Shown here in pieces: positions 10,323 through 25,200 of a stretch of DNA of 64,000 nt (positions are counted from its first letter, which is position 1; every line of letters starts with the position of its first letter). Below the pieces are notes generated by a model. That model was not told the origin of the DNA. It did no database searches and saw only the letters and a list, made by a program, of their open reading frames with translations. This DNA comes from Cyprinodon diabolis (Eukaryota; Chordata; Actinopteri; Cyprinodontiformes; Cyprinodontidae), in NCBI GenBank assembly GCA_030533445.1, contig CM060072.1:27295766-27359765 (forward strand), in the 5' to 3' direction. Made by a program: the position numbers and the translations under genes.

Positions 10323-13300
10323 TTTCTTTTCTCACTTCAAACGCATTTTACGGGGACTTCGCATATTCAAAAACTCAGGAAAACGTGGCAGTAAATTGTC
10401 CCCCGCGTGAAATAGCCGGTCTATAATGGAATCCAAAATGGCCGCCCCCAAATTACGCCACAGCGCCCCCTAACGTGAGTTGGGGGAAACTGTAAGTCCC
10501 AGAGATTTGAACTTTGGCACACAGGTAGATCACCTCAAATCATGAAAAAAAGTCTCTTGGAGGTATGCCCTAAAACCCACAGGAAGTCAGCCATTTTGGG
10601 TCAAAGTGCGATTTTTGGCCATTTTTCATTTTCGCTCATGTCGAACTTTAACGAACTCCTCCTAGGGATAATGAGCTATCGGCTTCAAACTCGGTCATTA
10701 TGCAGTTAAGGCATTGGAGATTAAAAGTTATCAAAGGTTTTCGTTTTTGAGCATGTTTAAGGGGTCCCCAGGGGCCCCAAAGTTAGGGCACTTTTGAAGA
10801 ATTTCAAAGTGGAATAACTTTTACAAAAAAAGTTCAAATCAAACCAAGTTAGGCAGTAAGGAGCCCCTTTGGGTGCTTGACCATACTGGATGGTCAAATG
10901 ATGACATCATCTAAGCCCCGCCCCCTAAGGGAAGAAAGTCACTTTTTTCACTTGGGAGGGTCCCTTTCAGTCATATTAAACACCAGCACCTTGAAACTTT
11001 GTCAGATGATAGAAAACATGTTGGTCTAACTTCGTTTAAAGCACAAAGATTTTGAGTTAAATGGTGTTGCTATGGTGACCCGGCAAAGTCAGGTGTTTCG
11101 CCGTGATCATACTTTTGGCTCTCATCTCCTCATAGATCCTTCAATCTGCACCAAAGTCACTAGGATGGAACTTGGTCCAAGCCCACACAAGAATCTAGGC
11201 CAATAATCGATGGGCGTGGCTTACTTTCTATACAGCGCCCCCTAGAAAAACTAAAACGACCAGCCCCAAGCCATGCAATGACTTAGGATTATGAAAGTTG
11301 GCACACATGTTAAACACCCCAGGACCTACAAAAAAGCCTCTTGGACCCATGGTCTAAACCCCACAGGAAGTCGGCCATTTTTGATTGAAGTTCAAATTTT
11401 CACCGTAATTTTGCACTTTATAGCCTCTATATTTGAACGAACTCCTCCTACAGCTTTTGAGTCACAGGCTTCAAACTAACTCCAACTTGACTTGAGGCAT
11501 TGGGGATCAAAAGTTATCAAAGGAATTTTTCTACATCAAAGCATGTGGGCGTGGCCAGGCGTCAAACTTGGTCATTAGGCAGGGAAACAAAGGGTAAGCC
11601 CCGTGCCATGTTATGACTGAGAGTTCTGAAACTTGGACCACTTATGTAACCCCTCAGGACCTACAAAAAAGTCTCTTGGGGCCATGGTCCAAATCACACA
11701 GGAAGTCGGCCATTTTGAATCAAAGAAATCCCTTTGCTTTCTTACCTTTGTGACCTATTTGAGCGAACTCCTCCTAGAGCTTTTGAGTTACACACTTTAT
11801 ATTCACCGTATAATGACTTGAGACATTGGGGATCAAAAGTTATCAAAGGAATTTTTCTAAATCAAAGCATGTGGGCGTGGCCAAGCGCCAAACTTGGTCA
11901 TTAGGCAGGGAAACAAAGGGTAAGCCCCGTGCCATGTTATGACTGAGAGTTCTGAAACTTGGACCACTTATGTAACCCCTCAGGACCTACAAAAAAGTCT
12001 CTTGGGCCCATGGTCTAAACCTCTCATGAAGTCGGCCATTTTGAATCAAACGTCACCCTTATGAAAATAGAATCACTATGTTAAAATATTTCTAAAAAAT
12101 CAGTCGTTTTCCCAAAAACGCTAGGACTTTTGGAATATATTCCTCTAATAGCTACTTGTATGACGGTAAACACAGCATAGCTCTTCTTAAAAGTCCGTCA
12201 CTCTAATTTTTCAAAAGTTTGTGTTAACAGGAAATTGTTGTATTTCAAAAAGTTTTAAAGCAATCGTAGCCAAATTTGGAATAGTTATTTATCCTTTGAT
12301 TATAGAAAAGACTGCCAAGTTTGGCATGAATCTATGCATGTTTGAGCATCTTATGGGGTTTTCAACTGCCGCAGTATATGGCATTCAAGTTTAAAGATTT
12401 TTCTTTCTTTAAATTATTTCATAAATCATCTAAAAAAAATCTAGGACATGCAAGATGTGTTCCTTGACATTTGCGATTTTTTTCGGGATTTTATTGCAAA
12501 CTATGGATTTTTTATGATTTTTTTTGTTTTGAGTAGAGTCGGCCATTTTGAATTACATTTCACCCTGTTGTGAAATCACGGACCTCTTTTCAAAAAATTG
12601 TATAAAATCAGCCTTTTATCCAAATGAGCTAAAACTTTCAAAATACGTTCTTTACAAAGCCTGCTGTAAGCTGGTTACAATAGGAAAGCGCTTCTTTAAA
12701 GTCCGTCACTCTGATTTCTCAAAGGTTTGTGTTAACAGGAAATTGTTGTATCTCAAAAAGTTTTATAGCAATCCTAGCCAAATTTGGAACATTTATTTAT
12801 CCTTTGATTATAGAAAAGACTGCCAAGTTTGGCGTGAATCTATGCATGTTTGAGCATCTTATGGGGTTTTCAACTGCCGCACTATAAGGCATTCACGTTT
12901 AAAGATTTTTCTTTCTTTAAATTATTTAATAAATCATCTAAAAAAAATCTAGGACATGCGAGATGTGTTCCTTGACATTTGCGATTTTTTTCTGGATTTT
13001 ATTTCAAAATATGGATTTTTTATGATTTTTTTTGTTTTGAGTAGAGTCGGCCATTTTGAATTACATTTCACCCTGTTGTGAAATCACGGACCTCTTTTCA
13101 AAAAATTGTATAAAATCAGTCTTTTATCCAAATGAGCTAATACTTTCAAAATACGTTCTTTCCAAAGCCTGCTGTAAGCTGGTTACAATAGCAAAGCGCT
13201 TTTTTAAAGTCTGTCACTCCTATTTTTCAAAAGTTTGTGTTAACAGGAAATTGTTATATCGCAAAAAGTTTTATAGCAATCCTAGCCAAATTTGGAACAG

Positions 13301-14884
13301 TTATTTATCCTTTGATTATAGAAAAGACTGCCAAGTTTGGCGTGAATCTATGCATGTTTGAGCATCTTATGGGGTTTTCAACTGCCGCAGTATATGGCAT
13401 TCAAGTTTAAAGATTTTTCTTTCTTTAAATTATTTAATAAATCATTTAAAAAAAATCTAGGACATGCAAGATGTGTTCCTTGACATTTGTGATTTTTTTC
13501 GGGATTTTATTGCAAACTATGGATTTTTAATGATTTTTTTTGTTTTGAGTAGAGTCGGCCATTTTGAATTACATTTTACCCTGTTGTAAAATCACGGACC
13601 TCTTTTCAAAAAATTGTATAAAATCAGCCTTTTATCCAAATGAGCTAAAACTTTCAAAATACGTTCTTTACAAAGCCTGCTGTAAGCTGGTTACAATAGG
13701 AAAGCGCTTCTTTAAAGTCCGTCACTCTGATTTCTCAAAAGTTTGTGTTAACAGGAAATTGTTGTATCTCAAAAAGTTTTATAGCAATCCTAGCCAAATT
13801 TGGAACATTCATTTATCCTTTGATTATAGAAAAGACTGCCAAGTTTGGCCTACATCTATGCATGTTTGAGCATCTTATGGGGTTTTCAACTGCCGCAGTA
13901 TAAGGCATTCACGTTTAAAGATTTTTCTTTCTTTAAATTATTTAATAAATCATCTAAAAAAAATCTAGGACATGCGAGATGTGTTCCTTGACATTTGCGA
14001 TTTTTTTCTGGATTTTATTTCAAAATATGGATTTTTTATGATTTTTTTTGTTTTGAGTAGAGTCGGCCATTTTGAATTACATTTCACCCTGTTGTGAAAT
14101 CACGGACCTCTTTTCAAAAAATTGTATAAAATCAGCCTTTTATCCAAATGAGCTAATACTTTCAAAATACGTTCTTTACAAAGCCTGCTGTAAGCTGGTT
14201 ACAATAGCAAAGCGCTTCTTTGAAGTCTGTCACTCTGATTTTTCAAAAGTTTGTGTTAACAGGAAATTGTTGTATCGCAAAAAGTTTTATAGCAATCCTA
14301 GCCAAATTTGGAACAGTTATTTATCCTTTGATTATAGAAAAGACTGCCAAGTTTGGCGTAAATCTATGCATGTTTGAGCATCTTATGAGGTTTTCAACTG
14401 CCGCAGTATAAGGCATTCACGTTTAAAGATTTTTCTTTCTTTAAATTATTTAATAAATCATCTAAAAAAAATCTAGGACATGCGAGATGTGTTCCTTGAC
14501 ATTTGTGATTTTTTTCGGGATTTTATTGCAAACTATGGATTTTTAATGATTTTTTTTGTTTTGAGTAGGGTGTATTACCGCTAACCGTGGATTTTGGCGG
14601 TGGTGTTTCTCCATCTTTTGAACATATACTTTTGACCCACCACCTGAGATGGCCGCAGCATCTATCTCACAGATGAGATTCATCCCAGATATTATATTTT
14701 ATCCCTAGTTTAACCCTTCCTGACCAAAGCTGTGGTTGTCTCAGCAGGCCCAGAGGTAAAGCGTGGAACCCATTTTGCTGGGTCGGGAGGAGCAAGAAGG
14801 AGGCGGTCGCTTGGTTCCCGCGGTCGCAGCATACCAGGCGGTGCGAGCTGCGAGGGCCGCCCAATGCCACTTGTGGCTTTAATT
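10223..14884 (+). repeat. Array unit 4, class B long
   Basis: The unit starts with a hairpin cassette directly at 10223 and then a long ATT tract. Its B-type front half is followed by four 508-bp modules (about 12535-14566) and the terminal segment. Modules 1 and 3 resemble each other (AATAGGAAAGCGC), and modules 2 and 4 form the other pair. The body from about 10403 is almost identical to unit 5. Confidence 0.92.
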
Positions 14885-17800
14885 ATTATTATTATTTTTC
14901 TTTTCTCACTTCAAACGCATTTTACGGGGACTTCGCATATTCAAAAACTCAGGAAAACGTGGCAGTAAATTGTCCCCCGCGTGAAATAGCCGGTCTATAA
15001 TGGAATCCAAAATGGCCGCCCCCAAATTACGCCACAGCGCCCCCTAACGTGAGTTGGGGGAAACTGTAAGTCCCAGAGATTTGAACTTTGGCACACAGGT
15101 AGATCACCTCAAATCATGAAAAAAAGTCTCTTGGAGGTATGCCCTAAAACCCACAGGAAGTCAGCCATTTTGGGTCAAAGTGCGATTTTTGGCCATTTTT
15201 CATTTTCGCTCATGTCGAACTTTAACGAACTCCTCCTAGGGATAATGAGCTATCGGCTTCAAACTCGGTCATTATGCAGTTAAGGCATTGGAGATTAAAA
15301 GTTATCAAAGGTTTTCGTTTTTGAGCATGTTTAAGGGGTCCCCAGGGGCCCCAAAGTTAGGGCACTTTTGAAGAATTTCAAAGTGGAATAACTTTTACAA
15401 AAAAAGTTCAAATCAAACCAAGTTAGGCAGTAAGGAGCCCCTTTGGGTGCTTGACCATACTGGATGGTCAAATGATGACATCATCTAAGCCCCGCCCCCT
15501 AAGGGAAGAAAGTCACTTTTTTCACTTGGGAGGGTCCCTTTCAGTCATATTAAACACCAGCACCTTGAAACTTTGTCAGATGATAGAAAACATGTTGGTC
15601 TAACTTCGTTTAAAGCACAAAGATTTTGAGTTAAATGGTGTTGCTATGGTGACCCGGCAAAGTCAGGTGTTTCGCCGTGATCATACTTTTGGCTCTCATC
15701 TCCTCATAGATCCTTCAATCTGCACCAAAGTCACTAGGATGGAACTTGGTCCAAGCCCACACAAGAATCTAGGCCAATAATCGATGGGCGTGGCTTACTT
15801 TCTATACAGCGCCCCCTAGAAAAACTAAAACGACCAGCCCCAAGCCATGCAATGACTTAGGATTATGAAAGTTGGCACACATGTTAAACACCCCAGGACC
15901 TACAAAAAAGCCTCTTGGACCCATGGTCTAAACCCCACAGGAAGTCGGCCATTTTTGATTGAAGTTCAAATTTTCACCGTAATTTTGCACTTTATAGCCT
16001 CTATATTTGAACGAACTCCTCCTACAGCTTTTGAGTCACAGGCTTCAAACTAACTCCAACTTGACTTGAGGCATTGGGGATCAAAAGTTATCAAAGGAAT
16101 TTTTCTACATCAAAGCATGTGGGCGTGGCCAGGCGTCAAACTTGGTCATTAGGCAGGGAAACAAAGGGTAAGCCCCGTGCCATGTTATGACTGAGAGTTC
16201 TGAAACTTGGACCACTTATGTAACCCCTCAGGACCTACAAAAAAGTCTCTTGGGGCCATGGTCCAAATCACACAGGAAGTCGGCCATTTTGAATCAAAGA
16301 AATCCCTTTGCTTTCTTACCTTTGTGACCTATTTGAGCGAACTCCTCCTAGAGCTTTTGAGTTACACACTTTATATTCACCGTATAATGACTTGAGACAT
16401 TGGGGATCAAAAGTTATCAAAGGAATTTTTCTAAATCAAAGCATGTGGGCGTGGCCAAGCGCCAAACTTGGTCATTAGGCAGGGAAACAAAGGGTAAGCC
16501 CCGTGCCATGTTATGACTGAGAGTTCTGAAACTTGGACCACTTATGTAACCCCTCAGGACCTACAAAAAAGTCTCTTGGGCCCATGGTCTAAACCTCTCA
16601 TGAAGTCGGCCATTTTGAATCAAACGTCACCCTTATGAAAATAGAATCACTATGTTAAAATATTTCTAAAAAATCAGTCGTTTTCCCAAAAACGCTAGGA
16701 CTTTTGGAATATATTCCTCTAATAGCTACTTGTATGACGGTAAACACAGCATAGCTCTTCTTAAAAGTCCGTCACTCTAATTTTTCAAAAGTTTGTGTTA
16801 ACAGGAAATTGTTGTATTTCAAAAAGTTTTAAAGCAATCGTAGCCAAATTTGGAATAGTTATTTATCCTTTGATTATAGAAAAGACTACCAAGTTTGGCA
16901 TGAATCTATGCATGTTTGAGCATCTTATGGGGTTTTCAACTGCCGCAGTATATGGCATTCAAGTTTAAAGATTTTTCTTTCTTTAAATTATTTCATAAAT
17001 CATCTAAAAAAAATCTAGGACATGCAAGATGTGTTCCTTGACATTTGCGATTTTTTTCGGGATTTTATTGCAAACTATGGATTTTTTATGATTTTTTTTG
17101 TTTTGAGTAGAGTCGGCCATTTTGAATTACATTTCACCCTGTTGTGAAATCACGGACCTCTTTTCAAAAAATTGTATAAAATCAGCCTTTTATCCAAATG
17201 AGCTAAAACTTTCAAAATACGTTCTTTACAAAGCCTGCTGTAAGCTGGTTACAATAGGAAAGCGCTTCTTTAAAGTCCGTCACTCTGATTTCTCAAAGGT
17301 TTGTGTTAACAGGAAATTGTTGTATCTCAAAAAGTTTTATAGCAATCCTAGCCAAATTTGGAACATTTATTTATCCTTTGATTATAGAAAAGACTGCCAA
17401 GTTTGGCGTGAATCTATGCATGTTTGAGCATCTTATGGGGTTTTCAACTGCCGCACTATAAGGCATTCACGTTTAAAGATTTTTCTTTCTTTAAATTATT
17501 TAATAAATCATCTAAAAAAAATCTAGGACATGCGAGATGTGTTCCTTGACATTTGCGATTTTTTTCTGGATTTTATTTCAAAATATGGATTTTTTATGAT
17601 TTTTTTTGTTTTGAGTAGAGTCGGCCATTTTGAATTACATTTCACCCTGTTGTGAAATCACGGACCTCTTTTCAAAAAATTGTATAAAATCAGTCTTTTA
17701 TCCAAATGAGCTAATACTTTCAAAATACGTTCTTTCCAAAGCCTGCTGTAAGCTGGTTACAATAGCAAAGCGCTTTTTTAAAGTCTGTCACTCCTATTTT

Positions 17801-19458
17801 TCAAAAGTTTGTGTTAACAGGAAATTGTTATATCGCAAAAAGTTTTATAGCAATCCTAGCCAAATTTGGAACAGTTATTTATCCTTTGATTATAGAAAAG
17901 ACTGCCAAGTTTGGCGTGAATCTATGCATGTTTGAGCATCTTATGGGGTTTTCAACTGCCGCAGTATATGGCATTCAAGTTTAAAGATTTTTCTTTCTTT
18001 AAATTATTTAATAAATCATCTAAAAAAAATCTAGGACATGCAAGATGTGTTCCTTGACATTTGTGATTTTTTTCGGGATTTTATTGCAAACTATGGATTT
18101 TTAATGATTTTTTTTGTTTTGAGTAGAGTCGGCCATTTTGAATTACATTTTACCCTGTTGTAAAATCACGGACCTCTTTTCAAAAAATTGTATAAAATCA
18201 GCCTTTTATCCAAATGAGCTAAAACTTTCAAAATACGTTCTTTACAAAGCCTGCTGTAAGCTGGTTACAATAGGAAAGCGCTTCTTTAAAGTCCGTCACT
18301 CTGATTTCTCAAAAGTTTGTGTTAACAGGAAATTGTTGTATCTCAAAAAGTTTTATAGCAATCCTAGCCAAATTTGGAACATTCATTTATCCTTTGATTA
18401 TAGAAAAGACTGCCAAGTTTGGCCTACATCTATGCATGTTTGAGCATCTTATGGGGTTTTCAACTGCCGCAGTATAAGGCATTCACGTTTAAAGATTTTT
18501 CTTTCTTTAAATTATTTAATAAATCATCTAAAAAAAATCTAGGACATGCGAGATGTGTTCCTTGACATTTGCGATTTTTTTCTGGATTTTATTTCAAAAT
18601 ATGGATTTTTTATGATTTTTTTTGTTTTGAGTAGAGTCGGCCATTTTGAATTACATTTCACCCTGTTGTGAAATCACGGACCTCTTTTCAAAAAATTGTA
18701 TAAAATCAGCCTTTTATCCAAATGAGCTAATACTTTCAAAATACGTTCTTTACAAAGCCTGCTGTAAGCTGGTTACAATAGCAAAGCGCTTCTTTGAAGT
18801 CTGTCACTCTGATTTTTCAAAAGTTTGTGTTAACAGGAAATTGTTGTATCGCAAAAAGTTTTATAGCAATCCTAGCCAAATTTGGAACAGTTATTTATCC
18901 TTTGATTATAGAAAAGACTGCCAAGTTTGGCGTAAATCTATGCATGTTTGAGCATCTTATGAGGTTTTCAACTGCCGCAGTATAAGGCATTCACGTTTAA
19001 AGATTTTTCTTTCTTTAAATTATTTAATAAATCATCTAAAAAAAATCTAGGACATGCGAGATGTGTTCCTTGACATTTGTGATTTTTTTCGGGATTTTAT
19101 TGCAAACTATGGATTTTTAATGATTTTTTTTGTTTTGAGTAGGGTGTATTACCGCTAACCGTGGATTTTGGCGGTGGTGTTTCTCCATCTTTTGAACATA
19201 TACTTTTGACCCACCACCTGAGATGGCCGCAGCATCTATCTCACAGATGAGATTCATCCCAGATATTATATTTTATCCCTAGTTTAACCCTTCCTGACCA
19301 AAGCTGTGGTTGTCTCAGCAGGCCCAGAGGTAAAGCGTGGAACCCATTTTGCTGGGTCGGGAGGAGCAAGAAGGAGGCGGTCGCTTGGTTCCCGCGGTCG
19401 CAGCATACCAGGCGGTGCGAGCTGCGAGGGCCGCCCAATGCCACTTGTGGCTTTAATT
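14885..19458 (+). repeat. Array unit 5, class B long
   Basis: The unit starts with a short ATT tract and no cassette. It has four 508-bp modules at about 17109-19140. By eye I found only about two substitutions against unit 4 over about 4.57 kb (for example near 16889 and 18020), so this is a very recent duplicate or an assembly duplication. Confidence 0.92.
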
Positions 19459-22000
19459 ATTATTATTATTTTTCTTTTCTCACTTCAAACGCATTTTACG
19501 GGGACTTCGCATATTCAAAAACTCAGGAAAACGTGGCAGTAAATTGTCCCCCGCGTGAAATAGCCGGTCTATAATGGAATCCAAAATGGCCGCCCCCAAA
19601 TTACGCCACAGCACCCCCTAACGTGAGTTGGGGGAAACTGTAAGTCCCAGAGATTTGAACTTTGGCACACAGGTAGATCACCTCAAATCATGAAAAAAAG
19701 TCTCTTGGAGGTATGCCCTAAAACCCACAGGAAGTCAGCCATTTTGGGTCAAAGTGCGATTTTTGGCCATTTTTCATTTTCGCTCATGTCGAACTTTAAC
19801 GAACTCCTCCTAGGGATAATGAGCTATCGGCTTCAAACTCGGTCATTATGCAGTTAAGGCATTGGAGATTAAAAGTTATCAAAGGTTTTCGTTTTTGAGC
19901 ATGTTTAAGGGGTCCCCAGGGGCCCCAAAGTTAGGGCACTTTTGAAGAATTTCAAAGTGGAATAACTTTTACAAAAAAAGTTCAAATCAAACCAAGTTTG
20001 GCAGTAAGGAGCCCCTTTGGGTGCTTGACCATACTGAATGGTCAAATGATGACATCATCTAAGCCCCGCCCCCTAAGGGAAGAAAGTCACTTTTTTCACT
20101 TGGGAGGGTCCCTTTCAGTCATATTAAACACCAGCACCTTGAAACTTTGTCAGATGATAGAAAACATGTTGGTCTAACTTCGTTTAAAGCACAAAGATTT
20201 TGAGTTAAATGGTGTTGCTATGGTGACCCGGCAAAGTCAGGTGTTTCGCCGTGATCATACTTTTGGCTCTCATCTCCTCATAGATCCTTCAATCTGCACC
20301 AAAGTCACTAGGATGGAACTTGGTCCAAGCCCACACAAGAATCTAGGCCAATAATCGATGGGCGTGGCTTACTTTCTATACAGCGCCCCCTAGAAAAACT
20401 AAAACGACCAGCCCCAAGCCATGCAATGACTTAGGATTATGAAAGTTGGCACACATGTTAAACACCCCAGGACCTACAAAAAAGCCTCTTGGACCCATGG
20501 TCTAAACCCCACAGGAAGTCGGCCATTTTTGATTGAAGTTCAAATTTTCACCGTAATTTTGCACTTTATAGCCTCTATATTTGAACGAACTCCTCCTACA
20601 GCTTTTGAGTCACAGGCTTCAAACTAACTCCAACTTGACTTGAGGCATTGGGGATCAAAAGTTATCAAAGGAATTTTTCTACATCAAAGCATGTGGGCGT
20701 GGCCAGGCGTCAAACTTGGTCATTAGGCAGGGAAACAAAGGGTAAGCCCCGTGCCATGTTATGACTGAGAGTTCTGAAACTTGGACCACTTATGTAACCC
20801 CTCAGGACCTACAAAAAAGTCTCTTGGGGCCATGGTCCAAATCACACAGGAAGTCGGCCATTTTGAATCAAAGAAATCCCTTTGCTTTCTTACCTTTGTG
20901 ACCTATTTGAGCGAACTCCTCCTAGAGCTTTTGAGTTACACACTTTATATTCACCGTATAATGACTTGAGACATTGGGGATCAAAAGTTATCAAAGGAAT
21001 TTTTCTAAATCAAAGCATGTGGGCGTGGCCAAGCGCCAAACTTGGTCATTAGGCAGGGAAACAAAGGGTAAGCCCTGTGCCATGTTATGACTGAGAGTTC
21101 TGAAACTTGGACCACTTATGTAACCCCTCAGGACCTACAAAAAAGTCTCTTGGGCCCATGGTCTAAACCTCTCATGAAGTCGGCCATTTTGAATCAAACG
21201 TCACCCTTATGAAAATAGAATCACTATGTTAAAATATTTCTAAAAAATCAGTCGTTTTCCCAAAAGAGCTAGGACTTTTGGAATATATTCCTCTAATAGC
21301 TACTTGTTTGACAGTAAACACAGCATAGCTCTTCTTAAAAGTCCGTCACTCTAATTTTTCAAAAGTTTGTGTTAACAGGAAATTGTTGTATTTCAAAAAG
21401 TTTTATAGCAATCGTAGCCAAATTTGGAATAGTTATTTATCCTTTGATTATAGAAAAGACTGCCAAGTTTGGCATGAATCTATGCATGTTTGAGCATCTT
21501 ATGGGGTTTTCAACTGCCGCAGTATATGGCATTCAAGTTTAAAGATTTTTCTTTCTTTAAATTATTTCATAAATCATCTAAAAAAAATCTAGGACGTGCA
21601 AGATGTGTTCCTTGACATTTGCGATTTTTTTCGGGATTTTATTGCAAACTATGGATTTTTAATGATTTTTTTTGTTTTGAGTAGGGTGTAATACCGCTAA
21701 CCGTGGATTTTGGCGGTGCTGTTTCTTCATCTTTTGAACATATACTTTTGACCCACCACCTGAGATGGCCGCAGCATCTATCTCACAGATGAGATTCATC
21801 CCAGATATTATATTTTATCCCTAGTTTAACCCTTCCTGACCAAAGCTGTGGTTGTCTCAGCAGGCCCAGAGGTAAAGCATGGAACCCATTTTGCTGGGTT
21901 GGGAGGAGCAAGAAGGAGGCGGTCGCTTGGTTCCCGCGGTCGCAGCATACCAGGCGGTGCGAGCTGCGAGGGCCGCCCAATGCCACTTGTGGCTTTAATT
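19459..22000 (+). repeat. Array unit 6, class B short
   Basis: This short B unit has the GTGTAATACC and GGTGCTGTTTCTTC ending. It shares private variants with unit 13 (ACTGAATGGTC, AGCCCTGTGCC, TTGACAGTAAAC), so 6 and 13 are sister copies relative to unit 3. The first CTCF-like motif is mutated here: CAGCACCCCCTA at 19609 instead of CAGCGCCCCCTA. Confidence 0.92.
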
Positions 22001-22246
22001 AGGCCCGAGCAGCAAAGCGCTGCGAAGGCCTATTGTATTTCGAAAGTTTCTTATTATTATTAGGCCCGAGCAGCAAAGTGCTGCGAAGGCCTATTGTATT
22101 TCGAAAGTTTCTTATTAGGCCCGAGCAGCAAAGTGCTGCGAAGGCCTATTGTATTTCGAAAGTTTCTTATTATTATTAGGCCCGAGCAGCAAAGTGCTGC
22201 GAAGGCCTATTGTATTTCGAAAGTTTCTTATTATTATTATTATTAC
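22001..22246 (+). repeat. Four-copy hairpin cassette cluster
   Basis: Cassettes start at 22001, 22062, 22117 and 22178, spaced 55 to 61 bp with variable ATT spacers. The first has the GCGCTG core and the others GTGCTG. This is the largest cassette cluster in the array and lies at the unit 6/7 (short B to A) junction. Confidence 0.85.
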
Positions 22247-25200
22247 GATTCTTGTAGCACTTTGAACGCATTTTACGGGGACTTCGCATATTCAAAAACT
22301 CAGGAAAACGTGGCAGTAAATTGTCCCCCGCGTGAAATAGCCGGTCTATAATAGAATCAAAAATGGCCGCCCCCAAATTACGCCACAGCGCCCCCTAACG
22401 TGAGTTGGGGGAAACTGTAAGTCCCAGAGATCTGAATTTTGGCACACAGGTAGATCTCCTCAAATCATGAAAAAAAGTCTCTTGGAGGTATGCCCTAAAA
22501 CCCACAGGAAGTCAGCCATTTTGGGTCAAAGTGCGATTTTTGGCCATTTTTCATTTTCGCTCATGTCGAACTTTAACGAACTCCTCCTAGGGATTATGAG
22601 CTATCGGCTTCAAACTCGGTCATTATGCAGTTAAGGCATTGGAGATTAAAAGTTATCAAAGGTTTTCGTTTTTGAGCATGTTTAAGGGGTCCCCAGGGGC
22701 CCCAAAGTTAGGCTACTTTTGAAGAATTTCAAAGTTGAATAACTTTTACAAAAAAAATTCAAATCAAACCAAGTTTGGCAGTAAGGAGCCCCTTTGGGTG
22801 CTTGACCATACTGGATGGTCAAATGATGACATCATCTAAGCCCCGCCCCCTAAGGGAAGAAAGTTACTTTTTTCACTTGGGAGGGTCCCTTTCACTCATT
22901 TTAAACACCAGCACCTTGAAACTTTGTCAGATGATAGAAAACAGGTTAGTCTAACTTCGTTTAAAGCACAGAGAGTCTGAGTTAAATGGTGTTGCCGTGG
23001 CACCATGGCGAAGTGAGGCGTTTCGCCATGAAAATACGATTGGCTCTCATTTCCTCAATAATAATCAGATCTGCACCAAAATAACAAGAGATGATCCTAG
23101 TCCAACTCCCAACAGGAATCCAGAGCAATATTTTGTGGGCGGGGCTTAATTTCCCTACAGCGCCCCCTAGAAATAACAAACTTCAAACCATCAGCCCCAA
23201 GCCGTTTTTAGTCCAGGAATATTGAAACTTTGAACACATTTGCATCTCATCAGGCCCCAACTAAAAGCCTCTTGAAGACACGGTCTAAACCCCACCGGAA
23301 GTCGGCCATTTTGAATTACATTTTACCCTGTTGTGAAATCACAGACCTCTTTTCAAAAAATTGTATAAAATCAGCCTTTTATCCAAATGAGCTAAAACTT
23401 TCAAAATACGTTCTTTACAAAGCCTGCTATAAGCTGGTTACAATAGTAAAGCGCTTCTTTAAAGTCCGTCACTCTGATTTTTCAAAAGTTTGCGTTCTCG
23501 CCTAATAGTTGGTCAAGTGGACAGATAATGCCAGGAAATAATTCAGCCCCTAGCCATGCTCGTTCCTAGGATAATAAAACTGGGCACACATCTGTATGAG
23601 CTCTCCACCTACAAAAAGTTTCATTGGAGCCATGGTCTAAACCTCTCATGAAGTCGGCCATTTTTAATCAAACGGCACCCTTATGAAAATAGAATCACTA
23701 TGTTAAAATATTTCTAAAAAATCAGTCGTTTTCCTAAAAGAGCTAGGACTTTTGGAATATATTCCTCTAATCGCTACTGGTTTGATGGTAAACACAGCAT
23801 AGCTCTTCTTAAAAGTCCGTCACTCTGATTTTTCACAATTTTTTGTTAACAGGAAATTGTTGTATCTCAAAAAGTTTTATAGCAATCGTAGCCAAATTTG
23901 GTACAGTTATTTATCCTTTGATTATAGAAAAGACTGCCAAGTTTGGCGTGAATCTATGCATGTTTGAGCATCTTATGGGGTTTTCAACTGCCGCAGTATA
24001 TGGCATTCAAGTTTAAAGATTTTTCTTTCTTTAAATTATTTAATAAATCATCTAAAAAAAATCTAGGATATGCAAGATGTGTTCCTTGACATTTGTGATT
24101 TTTTTCGGGATTTTATTGCAAACTATGGATTTTTAATGATTTTTTTTGTTTTGAGTAGAGTCGGCCATTTTGAATTACATTTTACCCTGTTGTGAAATCA
24201 CGGACCTCTTTTCAAAAAATTGTATAAAAACAGCCTTTTATCCAAATGAGCTAATACTTTCAAAATACGTTCTTTACAAAGCCTGCTGTAAGCTGGTTAC
24301 AATAGCAAAGCGCTTCTTTAAAGTCTGTCACTCTGATTTTTCACAAGTTTGTGTTAACAGGAAATTGTTGTATCGCAAAAAGTTTTATAGCAATCCTAGC
24401 CAAATTTGGAACAGTTATTTATCCTTTGATTATAGAAAAGACTGCCAAGTTTGGCGTAAATCTATGCATGTTTGAGCATCTTATGAGGTTTTCAACTGCC
24501 GCAGTATAAGGCATTCACGTTTAAAGATTTTTCTTTCTTTAAATTATTTAATAAATCATCTAAAAAAAATCTAGGACATGCGAGATGTGTTCCTTGACAT
24601 TTGCGATTTTTTTCGGGATTTTATTGCAAACTATGGATTTTTAATGATTTCTGTTGTTTTGAGTAGAGTCGGCCATTTTGAATTACATTTCACCCTGTTG
24701 TGAAATCACTGACCTCTTTTCCAAAATTTTTATAAAATCAGCCTTTTATCCAAATGAGCTAATACTTTCAAAATACGTTCTTTACAAAGCCTGCTGTAAG
24801 CTGGTTACAATAGCAAAGCGCTTCTTTAAAGTCCGTCACTCTGATTTTTCAAAAGTTTGTGTTAACAGGAAATTGTTGTATCTCAAAAAGTTTTATAGCA
24901 ATCCTAGCCAAATTTGGAACATTCATTTATCCTTTGATTATAGAAAAGACTGCCAAGTTTGGCCTACATCTATGCATGTTTGAGCATCTTATGGGGTTTT
25001 CAACTGCCGCAGTATAAGGCATTCACGTTTAAAGATTTTTCTTTCTTTAAATTATTTAATAAATCATCTAAAAAAAATCTAGGACATGCGAGATGTGTTC
25101 CTTGACATTTGCGATTTTTTTCTGGATTTTATTTCAAAATATGGATTTTTTATGATTTTTTTTGTTTTGAGTAGAGTCGGCCATTTTGAATTACATTTCA

